Below are positions 8,294-16,100 of a DNA stretch of 35,843 nt, piece after piece. Positions within the stretch are counted from its first letter, which is position 1, and each line of letters opens with the position of its first letter. The stretch is from Bacillus haikouensis. GTDB lineage: Bacteria > Bacillota > Bacilli > Bacillales > Bacillaceae_B. A model generated the notes under the pieces. The model saw only the letters and a list, made by a program, of their open reading frames with translations, was not told where the DNA came from and did not search any database. The position numbers and the translations under genes are program-made. The stretch is taken from assembly GCF_013179555.1 (NCBI RefSeq), contig NZ_JABMCR010000009.1, positions 1-35,843 on the forward strand, written 5' to 3'.

Positions 8294-8911
8294 TTATCGT
8301 TTCGTAATCCTTATTACTTCTTCCCCGTACTGTTCAGCCACATTCATCGAATGAGTCACTATGATCACCTTTCCATCATGTGACTTAGCGGCTTCCACGA
8401 ACTTCTTCATGACGTTTGATTCCGTCTCTTCGTCCAAGGCTGAGGTTGGTTCATCAAGTAAATAGACTTCCGGTTTCATCAACAGGACTCTACCGAGAGA
8501 CAAACGCTGACGCTCCCCTCCGGATAATTTTTCTGATTGGTCCTGCAGGTTCTTGCCTAGCTGGACTATTTCGAGAACCCGCTCAAGATCCCACCTGCTT
8601 GCCGGAGGCTTTTCTGAGAAAAGAAGACCTTTTTGCAGATTTTCCTCTACCGTCTCCCCAAACAGCAACGGATTCTGTGGAATCATGACAATTTTTCTCC
8701 TCAGTTTAACAGCTTCTATTTCCTCCAATGATGTTCCTTTATAATAAATGTTTCCTTCATCAGGTATGTACATTTTATTCAGTAATTTAAGGAGAGTCGA
8801 TTTTCCCGCACCGCTCTCCCCAATGAAGCAGCTGGTCTTGTTCTCATGAATATCCATACGATCTATTTTCAGAATATCCTTATAGACGAGGTTTCGTAAT
8901 GTGAATGGCAT
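8294..8911 (-). CDS. fetA: FetA/YbbL-type ABC transporter ATPase
   Basis: A 205-aa nucleotide-binding subunit partnered with the UPF0014 permease just downstream. Walker A is GESGAGKST at about residues 31-39, the signature is KLSGGERQRLSLGR, Walker B with catalytic Glu is VYLLDEPTSALDE, and the switch His lies in IIVTHSMN. The frame continues upstream to 8968, but GGGAGGAG lies 6 nt before the ATG at 8911, so the N terminus is MPFTLRNLVYK. A role in metal (iron) efflux is inferred from the family. Confidence 0.85.
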   Translation of the reverse strand: MPFTLRNLVYKDILKIDRMDIHENKTSCFIGESGAGKSTLLKLLNKMYIPDEGNIYYKGTSLEEIEAVKLRRKIVMIPQNPLLFGETVEENLQKGLLFSEKPPASRWDLERVLEIVQLGKNLQDQSEKLSGGERQRLSLGRVLLMKPEVYLLDEPTSALDEETESNVMKKFVEAAKSHDGKVIIVTHSMNVAEQYGEEVIRITKR

Positions 8912-8968
8912 TTTCTTCTCCTCCCAAGTCGGTATCCATTGATATTCTACCCTATGATGAAAAGACAT

Positions 8969-9020
8969 AATAAAACTGATGCTGCAGAATTAATGCTTTC
9001 TGCATACACCAGCATTTATT
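8969..9020 (-). terminator. Probable terminator of the moxR-DUF58 operon
   Basis: An imperfect hairpin: outer arms AATAAA/TTTATT and ATGCTG/CAGCAT, and an inner perfect 7-bp TGCAGAA/TTCTGCA. On the minus strand it is followed by GTTTTATTATG. It overlaps the stop of the last operon gene. Confidence 0.5.
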
Positions 9021-10296
9021 ATGACTTATTTTCTTGATCTTTCAAATGAGAAATATGCAATCTTACCCGCTTTCTGAATAATGTTACTTCTTGTTTTGAA
9101 GGGATTTTCGTCCCATATCTCACAGATTCATAGAGTTGAAAGAAATTTTCTTCCTCTTGTATGCCTAATTTCGAGAACCAGTTCCGGATGCCCTCATTTT
9201 TCCCCCTGCCCTTATCAGCAGCTGCAGCCTCGCGTTCGAGTTCTCTCATTTCCTGACGGATAGCATTTTCAGCGTCAGAGTATATTTTGGTGTCAGGGCG
9301 ACTCTTCCCTGTCTTCTTCCCGTTTTTTGATTTTGATAATAGTGATGAAGAGACCTGATTACTGTCGACACCATACGTTACTTTCCTTTTTTTCACCAGG
9401 TAGATGATTGCTGCTAATAGAAAGATTCCAATTAATAGTTCGTTGAGCCATGGTAATGACAGACCTTCATAGAAAGCTTGCTGCTGGGTTTCGTCGATTT
9501 CCTGATTATTCAATTTCAACCCCATCCCGGACAAGGTTTCTTTTGAAATCAAACTCATGATCCAGTCTCTTATCTTCACCAGGAAATCAAATATGGGATT
9601 AATGAGAAATGAAAACATCCAGAAAATCTTACCTATCATCCAATAAAATGCACTTCTTACATATGAACTGAATGAGGCTAAAACCCCGCCGGAAGCTATG
9701 ATGATCAGCAATATGAATAATGGCTTAATCAGATGTCTTTTGCTTTCAGTCTCACTCTCCCTTCCCCCGTTCATCATTCTCTGATAACTGGTCACAGTCG
9801 CAACAAGTGAAAATAACACCAATACCAGACCAATCACGAGGAACTTATTTTCTAAATCTCTTGCATTCCCGATGATCAGCGACAATGCAGATAAAAATAG
9901 AAACACTAACAGTACTCCGCTGCCAATTTCAATCTGATCATCTTCACTTTGAAAATAAGATGTTATTCTCCAATGAAGGCATAATAGGACGCTTGATATA
10001 ATCCACCATGTGACTGCAAAAGCATATAGCCCTGCGAGAAGCAAGAATAATAGGACCACGTACAGAATCATTGAATTTGTGTTATTCTTTTTTATCCATA
10101 TCGCCATGACTGTAAATAAAGAAATATATGCAAGCAACATTAACGGAACATATTGAGAGAGGATCGTCTCTAAACTTGATAGGTAAGTAATTCCTAATAT
10201 TGTAAATAGAACATCGACCCCCAAGTATAATCCCATTTTCAAAAGAAGCATCTGCTGTTGGTTCGTTAAGAAGGGATTTTCGATCTTTGATTCCAT
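9019..10296 (-). CDS. Polytopic membrane protein with DUF4129-like cytoplasmic tail, partner of MoxR/DUF58
   Basis: A 425-aa protein with about six hydrophobic helices in the first 210 residues, an amphipathic stretch, another helix near residues 283-303, then a charged tail. The tail ends with NFFQLYESVRYGTKIPSKQ and LFRKRV, resembling the DUF4129 domain found at the end of YebA-type transglutaminases. Homologous three-gene operons (yeaC-yeaD-yebA) normally carry a transglutaminase core between membrane and tail; I see no Cys-His-Asp transglutaminase motif here. The gene overlaps the DUF58 gene by 31 bp, with AAGGAG 10 nt before its ATG. Function unknown. Confidence 0.7.
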   Translation of the reverse strand: MESKIENPFLTNQQQMLLLKMGLYLGVDVLFTILGITYLSSLETILSQYVPLMLLAYISLFTVMAIWIKKNNTNSMILYVVLLFLLLAGLYAFAVTWWIISSVLLCLHWRITSYFQSEDDQIEIGSGVLLVFLFLSALSLIIGNARDLENKFLVIGLVLVLFSLVATVTSYQRMMNGGRESETESKRHLIKPLFILLIIIASGGVLASFSSYVRSAFYWMIGKIFWMFSFLINPIFDFLVKIRDWIMSLISKETLSGMGLKLNNQEIDETQQQAFYEGLSLPWLNELLIGIFLLAAIIYLVKKRKVTYGVDSNQVSSSLLSKSKNGKKTGKSRPDTKIYSDAENAIRQEMRELEREAAAADKGRGKNEGIRNWFSKLGIQEEENFFQLYESVRYGTKIPSKQEVTLFRKRVRLHISHLKDQENKS

Positions 10297-11456
10297 AATG
10301 AGACGACTCCTTGTTTATCTTCTGTGTGTAACTGATATATTTCCCGCCCGATTGTTCCTATTTTTCTCAATCGCTCTTCGTCAACTTCAGTAAGTATGCC
10401 TGCAGTAATCAGGACAGAAGGAACAAGCTGACGAATGGCCAGATGCTGCAGAACGATGTGGAACGGTATGGTCGCATCATCTGTTGATAGGGTCGATAAT
10501 AGTTCAAGAGCTTTTTGCTGATGCTTCCTTCCCGTCCCTGAAGGCAGATAATAATATGGGGTAATTCCCATGCGCCTGACATTCAGGACAAGAGAAAATG
10601 TGATATTCTGACTAACGGCAAAGTGCATTAAATATGCTGCATGTTTAATGATCGTTTCCAGATCCCTTGTAATGGAATACTTTTCTGAGAGGTTGACAAC
10701 GATCATCCATTCTTTCTTCACTGCCGGAGCAAAAACCTTTGTCTGCAGCTGCTGCGTTCTTGCAGAAGCTTTCCAATGAATATCCTGAAATCTATCCCCG
10801 GGTACATACTCCCTCGTTCCGATCGGTTGAAATACATCATTAAACAGGGAATGCAACGCAGAAACTTCACCGTGCTCATATGAATGATGATGATGATCAA
10901 CCAATACTGCTGCCGGTGTGGGAAACACCATCATGGTTGACTTTACCGGTTCAATCAAGTCTAAAATCACCTGCCCGCTGCCAAATAAATGGGGAATTAT
11001 GAGCTGGACTCTATTTAAACGGCACAGCCCCCTTCTCTTACCGATCACCGGCAAGGTGACTTTAGCTTTTTCCCCTTTCGCCATCGAAAAAGGGACCGAC
11101 ACTTCCAAATTACCTCCGTGATACGATTCAAACGGATGCCCGACAGGTTCGACAATATCTTTGAAGGTAAGTTTCAGTATGGCTCCCCATACAGGCAGCC
11201 CATCATTCGTGAAATCAATCTCCCAGTTTCCTTCTTCTTCACAATGGATCCTTACACGTTTTAGAGATTGATTAATTTTTATCTCTTTACCGATATGTTC
11301 AAGATACCACTTGTGAGCCCTGAAATAGAGAAAACAGAGCAGAAAAATCCCCAGACCTCCATAAAATTGAAAGAACAGACTGGCGGCTGCCAGAATGATT
11401 AAAAGAATTTCACTTAATGAGTTATAAGAATCCTCGATCACTTCACGTTTCCACAC
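10266..11456 (-). CDS. DUF58 domain protein (YeaD-like)
   Basis: A 396-aa protein with two N-terminal hydrophobic segments (about residues 12-45), a beta-rich middle, and the DUF58 signature YVPGDRFQDIHWKASART followed by a von Willebrand A-like region (KKEWMIVVNLSEKYS). DUF58 proteins are partners of MoxR AAA+ ATPases; their exact job in Bacilli is not established. The start is GTG at 11456, with GAGG about 8 nt upstream and only 5 bp after the moxR stop. It overlaps the next gene by 31 bp, so the three genes are one transcription unit. Confidence 0.82.
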   Translation of the reverse strand: MWKREVIEDSYNSLSEILLIILAAASLFFQFYGGLGIFLLCFLYFRAHKWYLEHIGKEIKINQSLKRVRIHCEEEGNWEIDFTNDGLPVWGAILKLTFKDIVEPVGHPFESYHGGNLEVSVPFSMAKGEKAKVTLPVIGKRRGLCRLNRVQLIIPHLFGSGQVILDLIEPVKSTMMVFPTPAAVLVDHHHHSYEHGEVSALHSLFNDVFQPIGTREYVPGDRFQDIHWKASARTQQLQTKVFAPAVKKEWMIVVNLSEKYSITRDLETIIKHAAYLMHFAVSQNITFSLVLNVRRMGITPYYYLPSGTGRKHQQKALELLSTLSTDDATIPFHIVLQHLAIRQLVPSVLITAGILTEVDEERLRKIGTIGREIYQLHTEDKQGVVSLWNQRSKIPS

Positions 11457-11461
11457 TTCAG

Positions 11462-12394
11462 CTACCTCGTTTCAACTGGAAGAATGATTGAATTTATCAG
11501 AACGGCGATGACTTCTTCCTCCGACTTGGTCAACGAAGCTTCTGCGGTCAGCTGGATTCTGTGCTGAAGGACATAAGGAGCCACTTGCAAGACATCTTCA
11601 GGCCGGACAAAATCTCTTTCTTCAATAAATGCCTGTCCCTGAGAAGCTTTCAGCAAAGCAAGGCTGGCCCGGGGGCTGGCCCCCACTTCGATCCATTCAT
11701 GTTCTCTCGTCCCTCTTGTCATTTGCAGGATATACGTTTCAATATCGGATGAAACATATACCTCCTTTACCAGCTTGGAAAGGGATTGAACCTCTGATAA
11801 ACTCATCACTGGCTTTACTTCCTTCAAAGGCTGTTCCGATTTGAAACGGCTCAGGATCAGCCTTTCTTCTTCAAAGGCTGGATATGTGAAAGGCACTTTC
11901 AATAAAAAGCGGTCAAGCTGTGCTGCAGGCAGAGGAAATGTTCCTTGCTGTGATTCAATAGGATTCTGGGTGGCAACCACTATAAAAGGCGGACTCAGTG
12001 GAACTGTTTCTCCGTCAATGGTTATTTGCTTCTCTTCCATCACTTCCAGTAAACTGGCTTGGGTTCTCGGAGTAGCACGATTGATTTCGTCTGCCAGCAG
12101 AACATTTGCTACGACAGGTCCTGTACGAAGTTCGAATTCCTGATTTTTAGGATTGAAAAATTGAATGCCGGTCACATCACTCGGCAATACATCCGGTGTG
12201 AATTGGATTCGTTTGAATACTCCCTCTATACACTGTGAGAACGTCTTTGCCAGAAGCGTTTTACCCGTCCCCGGAACACTTTCCAGTAATACATGGCCAT
12301 CCTGCAGCAAAGCAATCAGAAGTAAATCAATTTCTTTATCTTTCCCGACCAGCACCCTATTCATTTCTCTTTTTAAATCTGTTAATCGCGACAT
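11462..12394 (-). CDS. MoxR-family AAA+ ATPase (YeaC-like)
   Basis: A 310-aa AAA+ chaperone-type ATPase. Walker A ESVPGTGKT at residues 38-46, Walker B VLLADEINRA at 98-107, sensor 1 VATQNPIE, and FPLPAAQLDRFLLK are all MoxR hallmarks. Such proteins usually remodel or mature a partner complex encoded beside them; here the partners are the DUF58 and membrane proteins. GGGGGATC lies 5-6 nt before the ATG. It is the first gene of the operon, with a promoter 30 bp upstream. Confidence 0.9.
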   Translation of the reverse strand: MSRLTDLKREMNRVLVGKDKEIDLLLIALLQDGHVLLESVPGTGKTLLAKTFSQCIEGVFKRIQFTPDVLPSDVTGIQFFNPKNQEFELRTGPVVANVLLADEINRATPRTQASLLEVMEEKQITIDGETVPLSPPFIVVATQNPIESQQGTFPLPAAQLDRFLLKVPFTYPAFEEERLILSRFKSEQPLKEVKPVMSLSEVQSLSKLVKEVYVSSDIETYILQMTRGTREHEWIEVGASPRASLALLKASQGQAFIEERDFVRPEDVLQVAPYVLQHRIQLTAEASLTKSEEEVIAVLINSIILPVETR

Positions 12395-12423
12395 CTTGAT
12401 CCCCCATTCTTTTCTCTTCTTAC

Positions 12424-12452
12424 ATAATAATAAAGCAGTTAAAATTTAGCAA
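12424..12452 (-). promoter_or_regulatory. Probable sigma-A promoter of the moxR operon
   Basis: On the minus strand, TTGCTA (12452-12447) and TATTAT (12429-12424) lie 17 bp apart, about 30 bp before the ATG. Confidence 0.5.
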
Positions 12453-12498
12453 ATTTTCTCATAAATTGTTTTTTAGATAAATTCGTGAACCAACAATA

Positions 12499-12746
12499 GA
12501 GGCTGGGACAAAACTTATAAACCACGACATAAAGACGAATAATTTCAGTGTATGTTCTTAATGCCGCTAATGATTTCCGTGCATGACTCAGCTTTCTGCA
12601 GGAATCTTCGTCTTGCACTCCAATCAACCGCTGGAAGAGCTAAAATCTAAATGTATATTGAACCAAATAAAAACCCGAACTAATTTGCCTGTTAGAAGGC
12701 AAATTAGTTCGGGTTTTTTAGGCTAATACACTTTTGTCCCACCCTC
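12499..12746. mobile_element. MITE-like or IS-remnant element with terminal inverted repeats (248 bp)
   Basis: The ends are GAGGCTGGGACAAAAC (12499-12514) and, inverted, GAGGGTGGGACAAAAG (12731-12746). The similarity continues inward for about 24 bp with a few mismatches. Ends of the form GAGnnTGGGACAAAA resemble those of IS1182-type elements and related short repeats in Firmicutes; this comparison is from memory. No transposase is encoded. A perfect 21-bp hairpin sits near the right end. I cannot define a target duplication. This element fills most of the gene-free stretch 12395-12835; the flanks are AT-rich and otherwise plain. Confidence 0.6.
12669..12718. terminator. Perfect 21-bp hairpin, bidirectional terminator-like, inside the 248-bp element
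   Basis: AAAAACCCGAACTAATTTGCC and its exact complement flank an 8-nt loop (12690-12697). A/T tracts lie at both ends, as in bidirectional intrinsic terminators. The long perfect stem is unusual and may reflect the transposable nature of the element. Confidence 0.65.
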
Positions 12747-12835
12747 TTATCTTTTTTACAAAAATTTTATAACATTCTTAAACTCATTTCATATTTCTTC
12801 CATAAACTGAACAAAAATAGCAGAGGGTGAACAAC

Positions 12836-12904
12836 TTGTTAACATGCTTAATGTTTGTACTGATCGTTGGAACAGCCAGTATCGTAATCTTAAGAAAAGG
12901 CTAG
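12836..12904 (+). CDS. Candidate tiny single-pass membrane peptide (22 aa)
   Basis: From TTG at 12836 the frame encodes LLTCLMFVLIVGTASIVILR plus KG, a single hydrophobic helix followed by RKG, then TAG. AGAGGGTG lies 6 nt before the TTG; an in-frame GTG at 12827 would give 25 aa but overlaps that site. Short hydrophobic peptides of this kind in Bacilli include toxins and small regulators. I do not recognise a family, and chance is possible at this length. Confidence 0.35.
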   Translation: MLTCLMFVLIVGTASIVILRKG

Positions 12905-12923
12905 AACATCATGGCAAAATCGT

Positions 12924-13661
12924 TTAATGTTCGTAAATCATTTTTCTTGTCATTCCGCCGTCTACACTAATGTTTTCACCAGTAATGAAATCGTTGTGCG
13001 GATCAGCCAGGAAACGGCAGAACCTTGCTATATCCTCCGGTTTTCCTACACGCTGTGAAGGATGCTGGGTATGATCGACTTCGCGCAAGGCAGAGTAATC
13101 TCCTGTTTCAATCCAACCCGGGCTGATAGAGTTGACACGGATTCTGTATTCTCCCAATGTAATCGCGAGTGAATGTGTTAAACTCGCGATACCCCCTTTA
13201 GATGCTGAATAAGCTTCCGTATCCGGTTCTGACATCTGCGCCCTGGTTGAAGCCATATTAATAATCGAACCGCCTTTACCCTTCATGAGTTCAGCAGCTT
13301 CCCTGGAACAAAAAAATACGCTGCTCAAGTTAGTTGATAAGATTTTGCCCCAATCTTCAGGTGTCATTTCCCAAAAAGAGATGAATGTCGAGATGCCTGC
13401 ATTATTAACGAGTATATCAAGAGTTGAATGCCTGTTTCGGATTTCTTGGAATCCTTTTTTGACTTCTTCGAAGGAAGCTACATCGATGTCATGAAACTCG
13501 GTACGATATCCTATCTTGTTCAATTGCTTCTGTAATTCCGTCCCGCCTTCTGTGTCTTTGTCAAAGAAATGTACGTAATCACCTTGAAATGCAAATTGTT
13601 CCACGATCGATTTTCCAATCCCGTTGGCACCTCCTGTGATACAAACCACACGATTAGACAT
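12924..13661 (-). CDS. Short-chain dehydrogenase/reductase (SDR)
   Basis: A 245-aa classical SDR. NAD(P) binding motif TGGANGIGK at residues 9-17, NNAG at 86-89, catalytic Ser138, Tyr151 and Lys155 (YSASK), and PGWIETG after the active site. It ends with the typical ITGENISVDGGMTRKM. An acidic residue at the end of beta-2 (HFFDKD) favours NAD over NADP; this is inference. The substrate is unknown. The ATG is preceded by a GGGG-containing site. The upstream minus-strand gene ends 55 bp away, and the two could be cotranscribed. Confidence 0.88.
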   Translation of the reverse strand: MSNRVVCITGGANGIGKSIVEQFAFQGDYVHFFDKDTEGGTELQKQLNKIGYRTEFHDIDVASFEEVKKGFQEIRNRHSTLDILVNNAGISTFISFWEMTPEDWGKILSTNLSSVFFCSREAAELMKGKGGSIINMASTRAQMSEPDTEAYSASKGGIASLTHSLAITLGEYRIRVNSISPGWIETGDYSALREVDHTQHPSQRVGKPEDIARFCRFLADPHNDFITGENISVDGGMTRKMIYEH

Positions 13662-13716
13662 ATTACATTTCCCCTTTCAAGTTATAAATAGACTTCTCTT
13701 AAATTCAATTTAAGAA

Positions 13717-13911
13717 TTAACTTCTCGGCGTATCGAGATACTGGTAACGTATATTCCCTCTATGCTCAGCAATTCCTCTGAAATGCTTGAAGTCCTGTTG
13801 TTTGACCAAAACCGATCTGAATGACAGAAAATCATCTTTTTCAACTTGTATTTCTTCCAATTCTTTATTCCTTAATGCATCAATCAATTTCACAACTTCA
13901 CTTTCTACCAT
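13717..13911 (-). CDS. Hypothetical protein, 64 aa
   Basis: The product starts MVESEVVKLIDALRNKELEE and continues with KDDFLSFRSVLVKQQDFKHF and RGNIRYQYL. It looks soluble and charged, helical at the start and strand-rich at the end. AGGAGG lies 8 nt before the ATG, so translation is well supported. I do not recognise the family. It precedes the SDR gene on the same strand; whether they act together is unknown. Confidence 0.7.
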   Translation of the reverse strand: MVESEVVKLIDALRNKELEEIQVEKDDFLSFRSVLVKQQDFKHFRGIAEHRGNIRYQYLDTPRS

Positions 13912-14079
13912 ATAATCAGCCTCCTGTAATAGTATCTATCTCCATTTTATTTGACTATAAAAAAACTACAAGCTTTTGTTTTTTTATTAAATTATTAGAA
14001 AACTCTTTACCTTTTCGCTTGTATAAGTCAAAATATTAGTAATCGTTTGTAGAATTTTGGCAAAAAGGGGAGACTCCGA

Positions 14080-14259
14080 ATGAAAAAAGCAGAAATCGGA
14101 AATGTGATTGAATTCAAAGAAGGACTCAAAGGGATTGTTGAAAAAGTGAATGAGAACTCTGTCATTGTCGATCTCACTTACATGAAAAATTACAGAGAGC
14201 TTGAGCTGGAAGAAAAAACGGTCGTCAACCATAAAAACTATAAAATAATTGAGCAATAA
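14080..14259 (+). CDS. ykvS: YkvS, DUF2187 family small protein (59 aa)
   Basis: MKKAEIGNVIEFKEGLKG then VEKVNENSVIVDLTYMK and TVVNHKNYKII: a small beta-barrel protein of the DUF2187 family, nearly identical in pattern to B. subtilis YkvS. Its function is unknown. GGGGAG lies 7 nt before the ATG, and a terminator follows the stop by about 20 bp, giving a single-gene unit. B. subtilis ykvS lies in the same neighbourhood, close to the que and pts genes. Confidence 0.88.
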   Translation: MKKAEIGNVIEFKEGLKGIVEKVNENSVIVDLTYMKNYRELELEEKTVVNHKNYKIIEQ

Positions 14260-14278
14260 ATACATCCTACATACTTGT

Positions 14279-14300
14279 AAGGCCGGGAAAGCCTTTTTAT
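14279..14300 (+). terminator. Intrinsic terminator of ykvS
   Basis: AAGGC-cgggaaa-GCCTT followed by TTTATT. The stem is short, but it is placed correctly 20 bp after the stop. Confidence 0.65.
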
Positions 14301-14337
14301 TCTTTACAGATGAAAGATTCCCCCCGGCCGCTGACAC

Positions 14338-14387
14338 CTGACGTACGTAATCACGATATTTATAATGAGAATGAATAGTTTCTATTC
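14338..14387 (+). promoter_or_regulatory. Probable promoter of the DUF2254 gene with a palindrome just downstream
   Basis: CTGACG (14338-14343) and TATAAT (14361-14366) lie 17 bp apart. GAATAGTTTCTATTC (14373-14387), a perfect 6-3-6 palindrome, follows at the expected transcription start, where a repressor could bind. The context TAATGAGAATGAATAG also has a weak Fur-box look. The regulator is unknown. Confidence 0.4.
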
Positions 14388-14439
14388 TTTCGTTCAGGAT
14401 ATTCTTAAAGCATATTAATTTTAAGGTGGCTCATTTACG

Positions 14440-15831
14440 ATGCATCTGGATATCCATATCTTCAAAAAAGCACAAAAAAGCTTTTGGTTTGTGCCCCTGA
14501 TCTTCTCTCTGATTTCGCTGGCACTCGCTCTAGCTACATTTTTTTTTGATTGGTGGCTGAGCAAGCATGACTACCCCCTGCTTCCAAAAGTTTTATTTGC
14601 TAACTTTGACTTGAGCACAATGATAATCAGCACGATTGCTTCCTCGATCATGACCATGACGACCATCACGTTCTCCACCATCATGGTTGTTCTCACAACC
14701 TTTTTATCACAGTATTCACCCAGGACGCTTCAAAATTTCATTAACGACCGACCAACGCAGCGTGTACTGGCCATTTTTGTCGCAGGGGTTGTGTATTGCA
14801 TCACTCTTCTTATCCTTCTGAAAGATGAGTCCGGCCAGAAGCTGTTCATTTCTGCTGCTTTTGCAGCCTTGGTGGCAATTGTCTGTCTCTTTGTATTTGT
14901 TTATTTTGTCCACCATGTTTCCAATTGGGTAAAGGTAAGCAACTTGATTCATAACATAACGATTAAAACCAATAACAAAATTGAAAACAGCCCACTTTAC
15001 AAAAAAAAGGACAGGGAAGCGTCGCAGAACGGAATAGAGCCACTGTCATTTGAGAAAACCAAACCTTACTATGTATACAGTAAGGAATCGGGTTATCTTC
15101 AGCATATTGATATTGATGGTTTGATCCAGAAAGCTGCAAGCCATGATTGCATTGTACGGATGTTAAAGACCCCTGGGGAATATCTCTTGGAAGGAACCGG
15201 TATGATGACGATATGGTCGGACGAAGAGGACATTAAAACAGAAGATTTTCTGAAATACATCGTTTTAGGTCCTGATAAAGAACCGATCGAAGACATTGAT
15301 CTGGGTATTAGAAAATTGGTTGAGATAGCTCTAAGAGCCATTTCCCCGGCAATCAACGATCCTAACACAGCGAGGAATTGCATAGAAGAAATAGGGATCA
15401 TCCTTTCAAAACTAGCCAGACATAAGCTTCCCGGCTCTTATATTACAGACCAGGAAGATAACGTCCGCATCATTCTGGAACAGCCCACATTTATGGATTA
15501 TCTTTATAAGAGCTTTTACCAGCTTCGTCATTACGGTGCCCGGGATATATCGGTTTCTACGGAAATACTCAGGTCTCTCCGGATGATTGCTGAAAATAAT
15601 AAAAAAGATGTCAAAGGAATGATCTGGTCATTCAAGGACTATATTTTAGAAGGTATAGAATATGACTGCCTTCAGAATATTGACATGCAGTTTTTAATGA
15701 AGCACCTGGATGAACTGGCAGCAAGCTGTGATAATCAAGATTGGGACCGGGATGAAGTTCGTAATTCCTTTTTCCCGGAAAAATACAAAACTACAGACGC
15801 ATTAGGCGCTGAATCACGCCCTAAAAAATAG
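14440..15831 (+). CDS. DUF2254 family membrane protein
   Basis: A 463-aa protein with four hydrophobic helices in the first 165 residues (about 16-40, 60-85, 110-130, 135-160) and a long soluble C-terminal domain. Recognisable family stretches are TITFSTIMVVLTTFLSQYSPR in the second helix region and ALRAISPAINDPNTA in the soluble part. No biochemical role is established for DUF2254. AAGGTGG lies 10 nt before the ATG. Single-gene unit with its own promoter and a strong terminator. Confidence 0.85.
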   Translation: MHLDIHIFKKAQKSFWFVPLIFSLISLALALATFFFDWWLSKHDYPLLPKVLFANFDLSTMIISTIASSIMTMTTITFSTIMVVLTTFLSQYSPRTLQNFINDRPTQRVLAIFVAGVVYCITLLILLKDESGQKLFISAAFAALVAIVCLFVFVYFVHHVSNWVKVSNLIHNITIKTNNKIENSPLYKKKDREASQNGIEPLSFEKTKPYYVYSKESGYLQHIDIDGLIQKAASHDCIVRMLKTPGEYLLEGTGMMTIWSDEEDIKTEDFLKYIVLGPDKEPIEDIDLGIRKLVEIALRAISPAINDPNTARNCIEEIGIILSKLARHKLPGSYITDQEDNVRIILEQPTFMDYLYKSFYQLRHYGARDISVSTEILRSLRMIAENNKKDVKGMIWSFKDYILEGIEYDCLQNIDMQFLMKHLDELAASCDNQDWDRDEVRNSFFPEKYKTTDALGAESRPKK

Positions 15832-15841
15832 TCGCTGACAT

Positions 15842-15872
15842 AAAGAAGGATGGCAGGCAGCCATCCTTCTTT
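15842..15872. terminator. Bidirectional terminator between DUF2254 and the 38-aa gene
   Basis: AAAGAAGGATGGC (15842-15854) and GCCATCCTTCTTT (15860-15872) form a perfect 13-bp stem with a 5-nt loop, between convergent genes. Confidence 0.85.
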
Positions 15873-15876
15873 AAAT

Positions 15877-15993
15877 TTACTTTTGCTTATCATCATTTGA
15901 TAATTCCTTGAAAGAAGGTACTTTACCATGAGGTTTCTGATCTTCTTTCCTTACATCCCATTGTCGTTCTTTTTCATGCTTCGACTTTGTCAT
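15877..15993 (-). CDS. Small charged protein of 38 aa, DUF6254-like
   Basis: MTKSKHEKERQWDVRKEDQ then KPHGKVPSFKELSNDDKQK. AAGGAGG lies about 7 nt before the ATG, and the terminator at 15842 follows the stop at once. The pattern (MTxSKxEKER...KPHGKVxSFxEL) matches a family of tiny Bacillus proteins that I recall as DUF6254; the number is from memory. Function unknown. It lies downstream of ykvI on the same strand, with a gap of about 107 bp. Confidence 0.7.
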   Translation of the reverse strand: MTKSKHEKERQWDVRKEDQKPHGKVPSFKELSNDDKQK

Positions 15994-16100
15994 GTCCATC
16001 CTCCTTTATCAGCTACACCTTTTATAATGGGCAAAAAAAGAAGAATTAATCACGGGAGAATAACCGGGAACATCCTGACACCGAAGAATTATTCTTTAAC

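Noticed and set aside
11841-12143. 100-codon plus-strand ORF antisense to moxR
   Set aside because: A shadow of a strongly coding gene on the other strand; serine-rich composition typical of antisense frames.
12439-12627. Minus-strand ORF of 62 codons inside the MITE-like element
   Set aside because: It spans the left inverted repeat, has no ribosome binding site and no transposase similarity that I can see.
13987-14337. 116-codon minus-strand ORF antisense to ykvS
   Set aside because: The plus-strand ykvS gene has a ribosome binding site, a family match and a terminator; the antisense frame has none.
14361-14380. Fur box upstream of the DUF2254 gene
   Set aside because: Only about 9 of 14 positions fit the 7-1-7 consensus; noted under the promoter but not called.
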